DNA of 64,000 nt from Arthrobacter sp. fls2-241-R2A-200 (GCF_030209745.1 NZ_JARVRJ010000001.1:186001-250000); one strand, 5' to 3'. Shown: positions 7,573 through 16,914, numbered from the stretch's first letter. The notes: generated from the letters alone by a model not told the origin. Numbers and translations: made by a program.

Positions 7573-10500
7573 GTGAACACATTCGATGGGGGACCGAGCC
7601 GGGCAGCACTACCTGAAGGGCTTTACGAACTTCTGCAAACGGCCGATCTTGAGTCCAAGCTGGCTCTGGTGCCGGAACTCAACGCTACGATCGCCGCCGT
7701 CGAACATGATGATGCTCCGGACGTGCTGTCCCGCCATGTCGCGGAAGTCGTCAGGGCAGCATTATCCGTGGCTAAGCCGGACGAACGCGTCGCTCTTGTC
7801 AACAAGCTCTTGTCCCAGATCCAAGCTGACAACGAAGTCACGCCAGGGCCGAGTCAACTTCTTTCGCTGCACAGAGCGGATTCCATGAAACGTCGCCAAC
7901 TCAGGCGGCCGACAACCAAATTGAGTGATTCAGCGTTGCTCACCAACGGCAAGGACGACCCCAACCTTGCAGCTGAGCTGCGAAGCGAGATTGAATCGGC
8001 CAATACTGTTGACCTTCTTTGCGCTTTTGTGCGTTGGACGGGCCTCCGGCTGCTCGAGCCGGCCCTTGAGCAGTTGAATCAACGTGGTGTGAAGTTCAGG
8101 GTCATCACCACCACCTACATGGGTGCCACGGAGCGGCGGGCTATCGATGAACTCGTCCGGCGATACGGCGCTGAGGTGAAGATCAGCTACGAGACACTGG
8201 CCACCAGGCTCCACGCCAAAGCTTGGCTTTTTCGCCGTGAAACGGGCTTCGATACTGCATATGTAGGCAGCTCGAATTTGAGCCAGGCTGCCCTGCTGGA
8301 CGGCCTCGAGTGGAACGTTCGGCTGAGTTCCATTGCCACGCCTGAACTACTCAAGAAATTCGAGGTCACGTTCGACAGCTATTGGGAGCAACGCGCATTC
8401 CAAAGCTATGACCCGGACAGAGACGCCGAGAAGCTCGACGCTGCTTTGGAGCGTAACGGTGGAAAGCGTACGGGGGCGCCCAACGCTCTCACCGGGCTTG
8501 AGGTCGTACCGTTTCTCCACCAGGAAGAAATGCTCGAAGACCTTGAAGCGGAGAGATCGAAGGGCTTCAACAAGAACCTTCTCGTGGCCGCGACCGGCAC
8601 AGGAAAAACCGTCATAGCGGCGCTCGATTACAAGCGGCTTTGCGAAGCAGCTGGAAGGCCCCTGTCCTTGCTGTTCGTGGCTCATAGGCAGGAGATCCTG
8701 AAGCAATCTCTCCGGACGTACAGAAACGTGCTGCAGGATGGGGCCTTTGGTGAACTGTACGTCGGGGACCACAAGCCTCAGCAATGGACGCACCTCTTCG
8801 CTTCAGTGCAGTCTCTCGCCTCCCTCGGGGTCGAAAAATTCGAGGCTAACCAGTTCGACGTCGTCGTCGTAGATGAGTTCCACCACGCGCTGGCGCCTAC
8901 CTATCGGCAACTGCTCCAGTACTTGCAACCTCAGCAACTTCTCGGTCTAACCGCAACACCGGAGCGCGGCGACGGCGGAAACGTTGCCAAGGAGTTCTTC
9001 GACGGGCGGACTGCCAGCGAGCTCCGACTTTGGGACGCACTGGACGCCGATCTCCTGGTCCCATTCCACTACTTCGGGGTATCGGACGACGTGGATTTGA
9101 GTCGGGTGGAGTGGAAACGCGGCAATTACGACACCGCTCAACTTGACCGGTTGTATACGGGCAACGATGCGCGTGCTGCCAAGGTAATCCGCGAGCTTCG
9201 AGACAAGGTGGTCGGCACCGACCACATGCGCGCCATTGGCTTCTGTGTCTCGGTTCAGCATGCGCACTACATGTCGAGGGTGTTTAACGACGCCGGCATC
9301 CCCTCAGTTGCGGTCGACGGCGGCACCGGCGAGACTGCACGCGCGGACGCTTTGACCAAGCTGCGCAACAGAGAAATCAACTGTATTTTCGCCGTGGACA
9401 TCTTCAACGAGGGCCTGGATATTCCGGAAGTGGACACTATCCTCATGTTGAGGCCCACCCAGAGCGCCACGATCTTCTTGCAGCAGTTGGGTCGCGGCCT
9501 TCGGCGTGCAGACGACAAAGCTGTACTCACGGTGCTGGACTTTATTGGGCAACAGCGCCGTGAGTTCCGATTTGATCTTCGCTACAGAGCGCTTACGGGC
9601 TATGGACGAAAGCAACTCGAAAAGGCCGTCGAGGAGGAATTCCCTTACCTCCCGTCGGGCTCACAAATCGTGCTGGACCGCGTGGCTCAGAAGGTCGTTC
9701 TGGACAACGTCAAAGCCCAGCTTCGTTATAACCGCAGTCAATTGACTAACGACATTGCCTCGTACGGAAAAACCGAGCTTGCTGAGTACCTGGAGGAATC
9801 GGGTAATGACGTCAAAACTATCTACCGCTCAACCCGGGACTCCTGGACGGGCTACCTTCGCCAAGCCCAACTCATTGATGGATTCTCCGGCCTCGAATCA
9901 GTACTCAAGGGCATCCACTACGACCGTTCTGAGGCTGAGGAGAAGAAGCTCCTCGGACGGATGGCTGCCCTCATCCACGTCGACGATCCGGAACGGGCTG
10001 AGGCATATTCCATGCTCGTTTCCGCGGACGCGCCCCGCTACGCAGAGCTGGGCCCGCGAGAGCAGACCTTCGCAAGAATGCTCTTCTACACGCTTTGGGA
10101 CGACGGCGGCGGTTTCACGACCTACGACGACGGCCTGGATCACCTTCGCGCGTACGGGTTCGTGTGCAGTGAGATCAGGCAAATCGTGCGCCTGGGCGTG
10201 GCGGCATCGAAGCACGTCGCCAAGGGTCTCGGCGCTGGGCTTCAGCACATCCCGCTGTTGTCGCACGCAACGTATCGACGCGAAGAAGTTCTCGCTGCGC
10301 TTCAGTATGGGTCGCTGGAACAAGGCAGGAACGTGCAGCACCGCGAGGGAGTGGCGTGGTGCAAGGCGACGGCAACAGACGCCTTCTTCGTCACCTTGAA
10401 TAAGGATGATCGCAAGCACTCTGCGACGACCATGTATAAGGACTATGCGATCAGCACCGAGTTGTTTCACTGGGAATCGCAAAACGCGACTTCGACAATG

Positions 10501-10728
10501 AGCCCAACGGGCAAGCGGTACTTGGACAGGAAGGCTAACGGATCGCAGATCCTACTTTTCACCAGGGATACTGCGGACGATGAAACAGGTTTGACGGTTC
10601 CGTATACGTGCCTTGGGCAGGTTGATTACGTTGAACACAAGGGCGAGAAGCCGATCGCGATTACGTGGCGGCTGCATCGGTCGATGCCCGCTGACGTCTT
10701 TTCCGTCGCAACTGCCGTCGGGCAGTAA
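7573..10728 (+). CDS. PLD nuclease - superfamily 2 helicase - DUF3427 protein
   Basis: 1051 aa from the leaderless GTG; a start 72 bp earlier is possible. The order is: a short N-terminal helical region; a phospholipase D-like nuclease domain at ~120-270 with one HKD motif (RLHAKAW then GSSNLSQAAL); an SF2 helicase at ~320-690 with Walker A ATGTGKT, motif II VVDEFHHA (DEFH), motif III LTATPERGD and motif VI QQLGRGLRR; then a C-terminal DUF3427 region to the end. This architecture is seen in scattered bacterial genomes and is thought to act on DNA, plausibly in defence or repair. It stands alone between small genes with no adjacent methylase or toxin. Confidence 0.88.
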   Translation: MNTFDGGPSRAALPEGLYELLQTADLESKLALVPELNATIAAVEHDDAPDVLSRHVAEVVRAALSVAKPDERVALVNKLLSQIQADNEVTPGPSQLLSLHRADSMKRRQLRRPTTKLSDSALLTNGKDDPNLAAELRSEIESANTVDLLCAFVRWTGLRLLEPALEQLNQRGVKFRVITTTYMGATERRAIDELVRRYGAEVKISYETLATRLHAKAWLFRRETGFDTAYVGSSNLSQAALLDGLEWNVRLSSIATPELLKKFEVTFDSYWEQRAFQSYDPDRDAEKLDAALERNGGKRTGAPNALTGLEVVPFLHQEEMLEDLEAERSKGFNKNLLVAATGTGKTVIAALDYKRLCEAAGRPLSLLFVAHRQEILKQSLRTYRNVLQDGAFGELYVGDHKPQQWTHLFASVQSLASLGVEKFEANQFDVVVVDEFHHALAPTYRQLLQYLQPQQLLGLTATPERGDGGNVAKEFFDGRTASELRLWDALDADLLVPFHYFGVSDDVDLSRVEWKRGNYDTAQLDRLYTGNDARAAKVIRELRDKVVGTDHMRAIGFCVSVQHAHYMSRVFNDAGIPSVAVDGGTGETARADALTKLRNREINCIFAVDIFNEGLDIPEVDTILMLRPTQSATIFLQQLGRGLRRADDKAVLTVLDFIGQQRREFRFDLRYRALTGYGRKQLEKAVEEEFPYLPSGSQIVLDRVAQKVVLDNVKAQLRYNRSQLTNDIASYGKTELAEYLEESGNDVKTIYRSTRDSWTGYLRQAQLIDGFSGLESVLKGIHYDRSEAEEKKLLGRMAALIHVDDPERAEAYSMLVSADAPRYAELGPREQTFARMLFYTLWDDGGGFTTYDDGLDHLRAYGFVCSEIRQIVRLGVAASKHVAKGLGAGLQHIPLLSHATYRREEVLAALQYGSLEQGRNVQHREGVAWCKATATDAFFVTLNKDDRKHSATTMYKDYAISTELFHWESQNATSTMSPTGKRYLDRKANGSQILLFTRDTADDETGLTVPYTCLGQVDYVEHKGEKPIAITWRLHRSMPADVFSVATAVGQ

Positions 10729-10908
10729 CCGAACCGAGAAAGTCCTTTACCTGCAATTTTCGAGGTCCTCCGCTGAACCGACCGTCCCTCAGCCGCCCGC
10801 CCGACGTCGTCGAGCGTCCCCTGACCGTTGCCTCCCGACGGTTCCTGTGCGAGCCTCAAAGTGATCCTGTCGCCGGGGTGACGACGGGCAGCAGGGAAGG
10901 AACCCGAC

Positions 10909-11535
10909 ATGGGACTCATCCACATTGACCTGTTCACCACGCTCGATGGAGTCGCTCAAGCGCCCGGCGGGCCTGAAGAGGACACCGAAAGCGGTTTCGA
11001 GTTTGGCGGCTGGCAGGCGCCGCTCATCGATGAGGTGGTGGGCCAGCAGATCGAGGCCGGGATGGAAGGCATGGACGCGCTGCTGCTTGGGCGGCGCACG
11101 TACGACATCTTTGCTTCGTACTGGCCGCACGAGACCGGCAGAATCGCGGAACTGTTCAACCGCATCCCCAAGTATGTTGCGTCGCGCGGGGCTCAGACCT
11201 TGGACTGGGCGGGGACCACGCAGCTGGGCCCGGACATGGTGGCCGCGGTGAGCGAGCTTCGCGGCAAGCACGAGAACATCCACGTTATCGGGAGCCTCGA
11301 CTTGGTGCAGACCCTGTTCGCCGAGCGACTCTTTGATCAGCTCAATCTTTGGGTTTACCCGATCCTCTTGGGCCACGGGAAGAAGGTGTTTGCCGATGGG
11401 GTGGTGCCGGCGAACCTCCGACTCATCGAGCCTGTGGTTGCCTCGCCCAAGGGGGCAGTGATGCAGCGCTATGCCTTGGTTGAGGGGACGCCTAGTGTGG
11501 GGGACATGGCGCAGACCGATCAGGCGGGAAGGTAG
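10909..11535 (+). CDS. Dihydrofolate-reductase-like (RibD C-terminal) protein
   Basis: 208 aa with the RibD_C fold: start IHIDLFTTLDGVAQAPGGPEED, central LLLGRRTYDIFASYWP, and the NADPH-site segment NIHVIGSLDLVQTLFAERL followed by NLWVYPILLGHGKKVF. Such stand-alone proteins are common in Actinobacteria and are assumed to be NADPH-dependent reductases; the substrate is not known and this is not a folA gene. An AAGGAA ribosome site lies 8 nt before ATG. Monocistronic, convergent with the TfoX-like gene. Confidence 0.85.
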   Translation: MGLIHIDLFTTLDGVAQAPGGPEEDTESGFEFGGWQAPLIDEVVGQQIEAGMEGMDALLLGRRTYDIFASYWPHETGRIAELFNRIPKYVASRGAQTLDWAGTTQLGPDMVAAVSELRGKHENIHVIGSLDLVQTLFAERLFDQLNLWVYPILLGHGKKVFADGVVPANLRLIEPVVASPKGAVMQRYALVEGTPSVGDMAQTDQAGR

Positions 11536-11592
11536 AAAGCCGCCGACGCCGGACCGGACGTCTGTAACTCGTGGCGAGTCGACTTCCCCCGT

Positions 11593-11958
11593 TTACTTCT
11601 TTCTTGCCCGGGGCTTCGGCTCTTTGGGCGGCATCTGGGCAATGTGGGTGAAGGCTTTGGCCACCCAAGGCTCCGCTTGCGAGGGATCGTCGTTCCACTC
11701 TTCCGGGAGGCCGACGTAGCCGCCCATAGGACGTTCTTCGGGGCCGAAGGGCTGCGTTGTGTGTGCTGACTCGAGCTCGGACTTGTCCTCTTCTGAGAGC
11801 CGGACGCCGATGGTTGGGCCGAACAGCCCTGCGAACATGTTGCCGTTGACGAAGGCGCCCAGATTGCCGAACATCGGTTTCACGACGACCTCCGGATGAT
11901 CCGGCACTACCGACCTAAAGCGTTCCTTGTCGGCGTCGGACGGCTTGGGCATCTGCAT
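11593..11958 (-). CDS. TfoX N-terminal-domain protein
   Basis: 121 aa beginning MQMPKPSDADKERFRSVVPD; the ATG follows GGGAGG at a good distance, so the long in-frame upstream extension is not used. It contains the TfoX_N fold signature VVVKPMFGNLGAFVNGNMFAGLFG, with a basic C-terminal tail KEPKPRARKK. In gammaproteobacteria TfoX/Sxy controls competence, but stand-alone N-domain proteins in Actinobacteria have no assigned role. Confidence 0.85.
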   Translation of the reverse strand: MQMPKPSDADKERFRSVVPDHPEVVVKPMFGNLGAFVNGNMFAGLFGPTIGVRLSEEDKSELESAHTTQPFGPEERPMGGYVGLPEEWNDDPSQAEPWVAKAFTHIAQMPPKEPKPRARKK

Positions 11959-12202
11959 GGAACTCCCTCCCGTGGAGTAATAGGCGGTGCGATCTGCCTG
12001 CAGCATACGGCGTGGGAGTGCCGCAAGGTAGGGGACCGGTTGGCTTCGGGGCGGTCCCTCAAATGGATAAATTTGAGAAGAAGTGTGACTGGCGCTTCCC
12101 ATCTCCTTAAATCTCTGTACACTTGAGACTGTTGTTGTGTTTGGCATTTGGTAGTTCAGGCAGTCCCCGCAGTCCTTCCGGATTGCGATGTTCTGAAGTA
12201 AC

Positions 12203-12252
12203 GGTGGAGAACACCCCACACCGGAGACCCGAAAGTCGGGATCATCTCCACC
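12203..12252 (+). promoter_or_regulatory. Structured 5' UTR of the cold-shock gene
   Basis: GGTGGAGA (12203-12210) pairs with TCTCCACC (12245-12252) and encloses a small hairpin CCCGA-AAG-TCGGG (about 12228-12240). The closing stem ends 20 nt before the csp ATG, close to the AGGA ribosome site. Long structured leaders that refold with temperature are usual for csp mRNAs. Confidence 0.5.
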
Positions 12253-12272
12253 TTCAGTTAGGACTGAAAAAA

Positions 12273-12476
12273 ATGGCTACAGGTACCGTGAAATGGTTCA
12301 ACTCCGAAAAGGGCTTCGGCTTCATCTCTCCTGAAGATGGCAGCCAGGACGTTTTCGCTCACTACTCCGCTATCAACTCGGGCGGCTACCGCTCCCTCGA
12401 AGAGAACCAGAAGGTTTCCTTCGATGTTGAGCAGGGCCCCAAGGGTCCCCAGGCTGTAAACATCCAGGCTCTCTAA
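12273..12476 (+). CDS. cspA: Cold-shock protein, CspA family
   Basis: 67 aa, full length. The RNA-binding motifs RNP1 (KGFGFI) and RNP2 (VFAHYSAI) are intact within [20 protein letters not shown]. It is a single-stranded nucleic acid chaperone of the OB fold. An upstream in-frame extension of 50 residues covers the structured leader and is not coding. A strong Rho-independent terminator follows 15 bp after the stop, so the gene is monocistronic. Confidence 0.96.
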   Translation: MATGTVKWFNSEKGFGFISPEDGSQDVFAHYSAINSGGYRSLEENQKVSFDVEQGPKGPQAVNIQAL

Positions 12477-12490
12477 GCTTCGGATAGCTA

Positions 12491-12526
12491 AAAAACAGGA
12501 TCGGTCGTTGACCGGTCCTGTTTTTT
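12491..12526 (+). terminator. Rho-independent terminator of csp
   Basis: AAAAAACAGGA-CGGTC, loop GTT, GACCG-TCCTGTTTTTT. Both the A tract and the T tract are present, so it can stop transcription from either side. Confidence 0.9.
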
Positions 12527-12715
12527 GTCTGCCCTCTATTAGAAGATATGTTCTAGTGCTTGATGAGCCTTTCGGACACATATCCACATAGCGAATTACA
12601 CCCATGTAATTTTCCCCGGCCCCTCCGTAGCGTTGAAGCAAGCACTCACTACGGCAAAGGGACCGCGATGAACAACTCGAGCACCGAGTCCACTCCACAT
12701 GAAAAGCGCGCCCAC

Positions 12716-12829
12716 CACCTAGACGTCGCTTCCGAGCACCTAGATTTGCCCAAATCACCACCTAGAGAAGCCATATTCGGCCTGTGCAAGGCCGTTTTAA
12801 CACCTAGTCCCGTTGCCGCGTTCTAGTCT
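12716..12829 (+). promoter_or_regulatory. CACCTAG array C and promoter of the LuxR regulator gene
   Basis: Plus-strand boxes CACCTAG at 12716, 12737, 12759 and 12801 (spacings 21, 22 and 42 bp; total 85). The order of the gaps is the mirror of arrays A, B and D, as if a five-place 21-bp lattice lacked a different place. TAGTCT at 12824-12829 begins 16 bp after the last core and lies 5 nt before GTG 12835. The rest of the 308-bp gap between csp and this gene holds only the csp terminator and AT-richer DNA at 12530-12610. Confidence 0.75.
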
Positions 12830-12834
12830 GCGAA

Positions 12835-15447
12835 GTGAGCCGCATGCCGGTGATCCCCAGAAACAGAAGGTTGGGCCGAGTGTTCGATTCAGAGGTTCAA
12901 CGAATCCTCGACTTTGTTGCACGCGGCATCGGTGTCCGGGTTGTGGGCGCGCCCGGCAGTGGCAAGAGCACAGTGGTGCGCACCGTGATCTCCAATTTGG
13001 AGAAGACCGGCGTGGATGTCCACTTCATCGCCGGACTCCGCACCCATCGGGCCCTACCCTACTCCGCCATCAAAGGCCTTGGTCTAGAGCTGCGTCCCGG
13101 CCGCGGGGGAGTCTTCGACATAGCGGACGTTTTGGCCAGCCAGTTGGCCAAGGCCGGAAAACACGTGCTGGTGGTGGATGATCTCCATTTGGTGGACAAC
13201 GAATCACTGGCGGTGTTGGAAGCCGTCAGGCGGAGGTCCGACTGTCCCATGATTGCGACGGCTCCCAATACGCTGGTCTACTCCAGGGGACAGCTTGCCG
13301 TGCTCAACAGTGGCCGCGAGGCGCTCCTGCAATTGGACCCGCTCCACTACGAACAGGTGCACACTCTCCTCGCCCAAGTGCTCGGTGCGCCCGCAGATGC
13401 CGAGACGACAGCCCGGATCCTCACCAAGTCTGCCGGCAATCCCCGCCTTATCGCCCGGATCGCCGAGACCGCTTCACTCAGTGAGCTGCTGGTCATGAAG
13501 GGCAGGCAATGGCACATGGCTGCCGACACGCTTTGGAACGAGCACCTGAGCGGGACGCTTGAGGCCCTGCTCGCGGAGCTGCCGCCCGACGAATTCGAGG
13601 CCCTGCACATCATGGCGATCCTTGGAACCGCGCGTGTGGACGTCCTCCAGAGGGTGGTTCGACCTGATGTTTTGGAAAGCCTCGAGCGGCGCGAGTTCCT
13701 CTCGGTTCTGGACGACCAACACAATGGAACCATCGCCGCCATCAGCCCTCCAGTCATCGCCGACTACTTCCGTGGCGAAAAAATGCTCCGCGACAGGCAC
13801 TTGCTGCGCAGCAAAATAGCCGGCCTCCTGGAAGCACCAGCACAAACGGCCCGCCCCAACACCTCGATGTCGGACAACTTGCCTCGCGCGCTCTCCTCCT
13901 TACGTAGGGAAAAGGGCGACGACGACGCCATCACCGCCCGCCATATCCACGAGCACAACGCTGCCAAGGAACGCCTCCGTTTCGAACGCTGGGAATCCAA
14001 CAAGACAGCCTCCAACGCGGCGGCGTTGCTTCGGGTCTATTGGGGCGCCCCCGTCAACGTTACGAGGGCAGCCCGTGTGTGCGCGGAAACAGCCACCACA
14101 GGCGGCGATCCCGCTGATCTTCTTTTCATCACCATCACCAGGGCCATGCTTGCCATCCATAGAGGGGAAGGACCGGCGGCGGCCGTCGCCCTCCTCAGAT
14201 CCTTTGCCGAAGAGAACCCCCAACAGGCGGAGGAAGTTGAAAACGCTATAACTTTTATCAGTGCCTCCCACGGCCGGCTGCCTGCACAGGCCAACCCTCC
14301 GAGCATCGACCCGAACGCTGGCCCGTCGCCGTCGTCGGGAATGACCGATCTGGTGCGCGGGCTCCTGGAGTTGTACCGCTTTCAGCCAGCCGCTGCGTTG
14401 CAATCCGTGGACGGCGATGATGAGGACGACGCCTTTCCCCAATTGCGTCCGTTCATCCGCGGCTTCGCACTATTCGCCGCGGGCCGGATTGAGGAATCGC
14501 TGGTGTTTGCGCTGGATTGGCGCGCCGAGGCCAAAAGGAAACTGGACCAATTCGGTGTGATCACCAGCAGCTATGTCGCCGTACACGGGCTCCTCTATCG
14601 CGGTCACTTCGAGGAAGCCGAGTACCTGATGAGCAGCGTCTTTGCCATGGGCCGTCCGGGCTTCGTGGTCGACTCCCTGTACGACGCGATGCTGCGGCTT
14701 GCAGGTCTGCGCCACACCACCACCGCCCTTCCGCCTGCGCTCTCCATTGCCGCCCAGGCTCGGACAGAAGTTGCCGACGTCGGACCCTTGCCGGGTATTG
14801 GTAAAGGCGCGTATCAGCTGATCGCCCACAACAGCGCCCACCCTGCGACGTTTGACCGCAAAGCTGCCGCGCTCGTCAAGCGTCAACTCAAAAGCGGTTA
14901 CGTCCTCGAAGCGGTGATGACCGCGCTTCTGTGCACGTGCCTGTGCCCGGGCAGGCCCGTCCTGGACCTCTTGCAGAAAGCCCTTCGCGGGAGCGGAATC
15001 ACCGTTCACGAGCAACTCTTGGCGATCGCCGGGGCCGTGGTGGAGGGAGATCATCAGCTCCTTGGACTCCTCCTGAAGCACTACCAACCCGACGGCGACA
15101 CCTACCAGGTGGGCATGCTCCTCCGGGGTGCATTGAGGCGCCACGTGATCGACGGCGATACCGCTGCCGCCGATGCCATGGCGCAGGCTTCGTCAATGTT
15201 CGCCGCACGTTTCCCCTCAGCAAATGAGCAGCTCTCTTTCAATTCCTTCCGCTCAACCCCTCTGACCGAACGCGAAATTGAGGTGGCCATCCTGGCCGGG
15301 CATCGAACGAATGTCGAGATTGGCGAGCACTTGGGAATCAGCGCGAGAACGGTGGAGAACCACATTTCCAACGCCTTGCGGAAGACCGGCGCGACATCCC
15401 GTAGCAGTCTCTTCATGCTCGTCGGGAATTCGCTACCGCCACGGTAA
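12835..15447 (+). CDS. Large ATP-binding LuxR-family transcriptional regulator (STAND/LAL type)
   Basis: 870 aa. N-terminal AAA/STAND NTPase with Walker A GAPGSGKST (residues 39-47) and Walker B HVLVVDDLH (~102-110), a central helical region, and a C-terminal LuxR helix-turn-helix at ~810-865 (LTEREIEVAILAGHRTNVEI, then LGISARTVENHISNAL). MalT-like proteins of this type oligomerise on ATP and inducer and bind direct repeats upstream of promoters. The GTG start is predicted to be the first transcribed base, a leaderless mRNA from array C. Since its own promoter carries the same boxes as three neighbouring promoters, it is the best candidate for the protein that reads them (inference). Confidence 0.88.
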   Translation: MSRMPVIPRNRRLGRVFDSEVQRILDFVARGIGVRVVGAPGSGKSTVVRTVISNLEKTGVDVHFIAGLRTHRALPYSAIKGLGLELRPGRGGVFDIADVLASQLAKAGKHVLVVDDLHLVDNESLAVLEAVRRRSDCPMIATAPNTLVYSRGQLAVLNSGREALLQLDPLHYEQVHTLLAQVLGAPADAETTARILTKSAGNPRLIARIAETASLSELLVMKGRQWHMAADTLWNEHLSGTLEALLAELPPDEFEALHIMAILGTARVDVLQRVVRPDVLESLERREFLSVLDDQHNGTIAAISPPVIADYFRGEKMLRDRHLLRSKIAGLLEAPAQTARPNTSMSDNLPRALSSLRREKGDDDAITARHIHEHNAAKERLRFERWESNKTASNAAALLRVYWGAPVNVTRAARVCAETATTGGDPADLLFITITRAMLAIHRGEGPAAAVALLRSFAEENPQQAEEVENAITFISASHGRLPAQANPPSIDPNAGPSPSSGMTDLVRGLLELYRFQPAAALQSVDGDDEDDAFPQLRPFIRGFALFAAGRIEESLVFALDWRAEAKRKLDQFGVITSSYVAVHGLLYRGHFEEAEYLMSSVFAMGRPGFVVDSLYDAMLRLAGLRHTTTALPPALSIAAQARTEVADVGPLPGIGKGAYQLIAHNSAHPATFDRKAAALVKRQLKSGYVLEAVMTALLCTCLCPGRPVLDLLQKALRGSGITVHEQLLAIAGAVVEGDHQLLGLLLKHYQPDGDTYQVGMLLRGALRRHVIDGDTAAADAMAQASSMFAARFPSANEQLSFNSFRSTPLTEREIEVAILAGHRTNVEIGEHLGISARTVENHISNALRKTGATSRSSLFMLVGNSLPPR

Positions 15448-15525
15448 GACGGGATACGCTCGGACTAAGCCCTGATGATCGCGGTGCGTCATCAGCCCTG
15501 ATACTTCGATGCCTGAAGGATTTTC

Positions 15526-16788
15526 GTGAGCAGTTCACCGGCTCTGGCCCGACGACTCGGCACTTTCGACGCCTCCCTCATCGGCCTCGGTTCCATGATC
15601 GGCGCAGGAGTGTTCGCCGCATTCACGCCAGCCGCGGCAGCCGCAGGATCAGGCCTACTCATTGGCCTGCTGGTGGCAGCTTTCGTCGCGTTCTGCAATG
15701 CCACATCCTCCGCTCAACTGGCCGCCGCATATCCGACGTCGGGCGGCACGTACGTGTACGGCCGCGAACGACTGGGCCAGTGGCCCGGGTTTCTAGCCGG
15801 TTGGGGATTCGTGATCGGCAAAACGGCTAGTGCAGCAGCTATGGCCATGACCTTCGCCGCCTATGCAGCCCCGCAAGGGTGGGAGCGCCCGGTGGCGATA
15901 GTCGCCGTCGTGATTCTGACGGCGGTGAACTATCACGGCGTGACTCGGACAGCGGGCCTGACCCGGATTTTGGTGATGGCCGTTCTGGCTGCGCTTGCCA
16001 TCGCAGTTGCGGCGGTGTGGGGTGGTTCTGGGCCGCACCTCGGCAATATCGCGGGGGAGGGGCTGCTGGCCCACGGCTTGTACGGGATCCTGCAATCCGG
16101 TGGGCTGCTGTTCTTCGCCTTCGCAGGGTATGCACGGATCGCGACCATGGGCGAAGAAGTACGGGATCCCCGCCGCACGATTCCGAGGGCCATCGGCATT
16201 GCTTTGGGGATCACGATCGTGGTCTACGCCGTCGTCTCGGTCACCGTTTTGGCAGCATTAGGGCCCGACGGCGTGGCGGCCAGCGCGACTCCGCTCGCGG
16301 CCGCCGTCGACAATGGGACGCTGAGGTGGGCCGCGCCCGTGGTCCGAGTCGGAGCTGCGGTGGCATCGCTCGGGGCTCTCCTGGCGCTCATCGCGGGCCT
16401 AGGCCGGACCAGCCTCGCCATGGCGCGCGAGCACGACCTCCCCAATTGGCTCGCCGCGGTCCACGCCCGCTACAAGGTGCCGCACAGATCGGAGACCGTG
16501 ATCGCCGTGGCCATCTGCGTGATCATCTCTGTGGCGGATCTTCGCGGGGCCATCGGGTTCTCCTCGTTCGGGGTGCTGCTGTACTACTTGGTGGCTAACG
16601 TGGCAGCGTTCACCCAACCGCGCGAGGACCGGCGCTATCCCAAGGCGCTGCAGGTGGCGGGCGCGCTAGCGTGCGTGCTTCTGGTTGCAACACTGCCGCC
16701 CCTATCCGCCGCGCTGGGTGTCCTGATGTTCCTTGTGGGCATTCTCTACCGGTTCGTGCGGCTCAAACTTTCGGCTGTCCGTGACTGA
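15526..16788 (+). CDS. APC-superfamily amino-acid permease
   Basis: 420 aa with about 11-12 TM helices. It starts at GTG with AAGGA 6 nt before. The first helix carries the APC substrate motif GLGSMIGAGVF, and the conserved segment FFAFAGYARIATMGEEVRDP follows helix 6. A proton-coupled uptake carrier of unknown specificity; it is shorter than most APC members and resembles the YjeH/CadB-sized group. A small inverted repeat (CTGATGA/TCATCAG, 15472-15495) lies before it. Its stop codon is 9 bp from the predicted end of the opposite-strand 36-aa ORF. Confidence 0.87.
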   Translation: MSSSPALARRLGTFDASLIGLGSMIGAGVFAAFTPAAAAAGSGLLIGLLVAAFVAFCNATSSAQLAAAYPTSGGTYVYGRERLGQWPGFLAGWGFVIGKTASAAAMAMTFAAYAAPQGWERPVAIVAVVILTAVNYHGVTRTAGLTRILVMAVLAALAIAVAAVWGGSGPHLGNIAGEGLLAHGLYGILQSGGLLFFAFAGYARIATMGEEVRDPRRTIPRAIGIALGITIVVYAVVSVTVLAALGPDGVAASATPLAAAVDNGTLRWAAPVVRVGAAVASLGALLALIAGLGRTSLAMAREHDLPNWLAAVHARYKVPHRSETVIAVAICVIISVADLRGAIGFSSFGVLLYYLVANVAAFTQPREDRRYPKALQVAGALACVLLVATLPPLSAALGVLMFLVGILYRFVRLKLSAVRD

Positions 16789-16797
16789 GTGAACGGA

Positions 16798-16908
16798 TTA
16801 TGGGCACGACTCCACCTGGGGGTAGGTGGGTGGAGCCGTGCCGTAGCGCCTCCACATCAGGACGGGTGGGGATTCCCGCCGGACACCGGGAACCCGTCCC
16901 GGAGGCAC
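16798..16908 (-). CDS. Predicted leaderless 36-aa peptide downstream of array D
   Basis: The GTG at 16908 stands exactly 6 nt after the TAGTCT -10 box of array D, the same geometry as the LuxR gene. The frame stays open for 36 codons to TAA and reads VPPGRVPGVRRESPP then VLMWRRYGTAPPTYPQVESCP with no signal peptide. An internal ATG gives a 19-aa version starting MWRRYG. The peptide is Pro- and Arg-rich with one Cys near the end. The same RNA forms two GC-rich inverted repeats (GGACGGGT/ACCCGTCC and GGCACG-CTCCACC/GGTGGAG-CGTGCC), so a structured small RNA is an alternative reading. Not recognised as a known family. Confidence 0.45.
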   Translation of the reverse strand: MPPGRVPGVRRESPPVLMWRRYGTAPPTYPQVESCP

Positions 16909-16914
16909 AACAGG

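Noticed and set aside
12716..12807. CRISPR array
   Set aside because: Repeats are only 7-8 bp with fixed 14-15 bp gaps and helical phasing; no cas genes anywhere in the window.
12668..12826. ATG ORF of 52 codons through array C
   Set aside because: It has a weak GGGA site, but its sequence consists largely of the CACCTAG boxes, which are better explained as promoter elements; the TAG stop is the -10 box itself.
16798..16908. 6C-type actinobacterial small RNA
   Set aside because: Two hairpins with C-rich loops recall 6C RNA, but the loops do not show runs of six C and the frame is open with a leaderless start; left as an alternative only.
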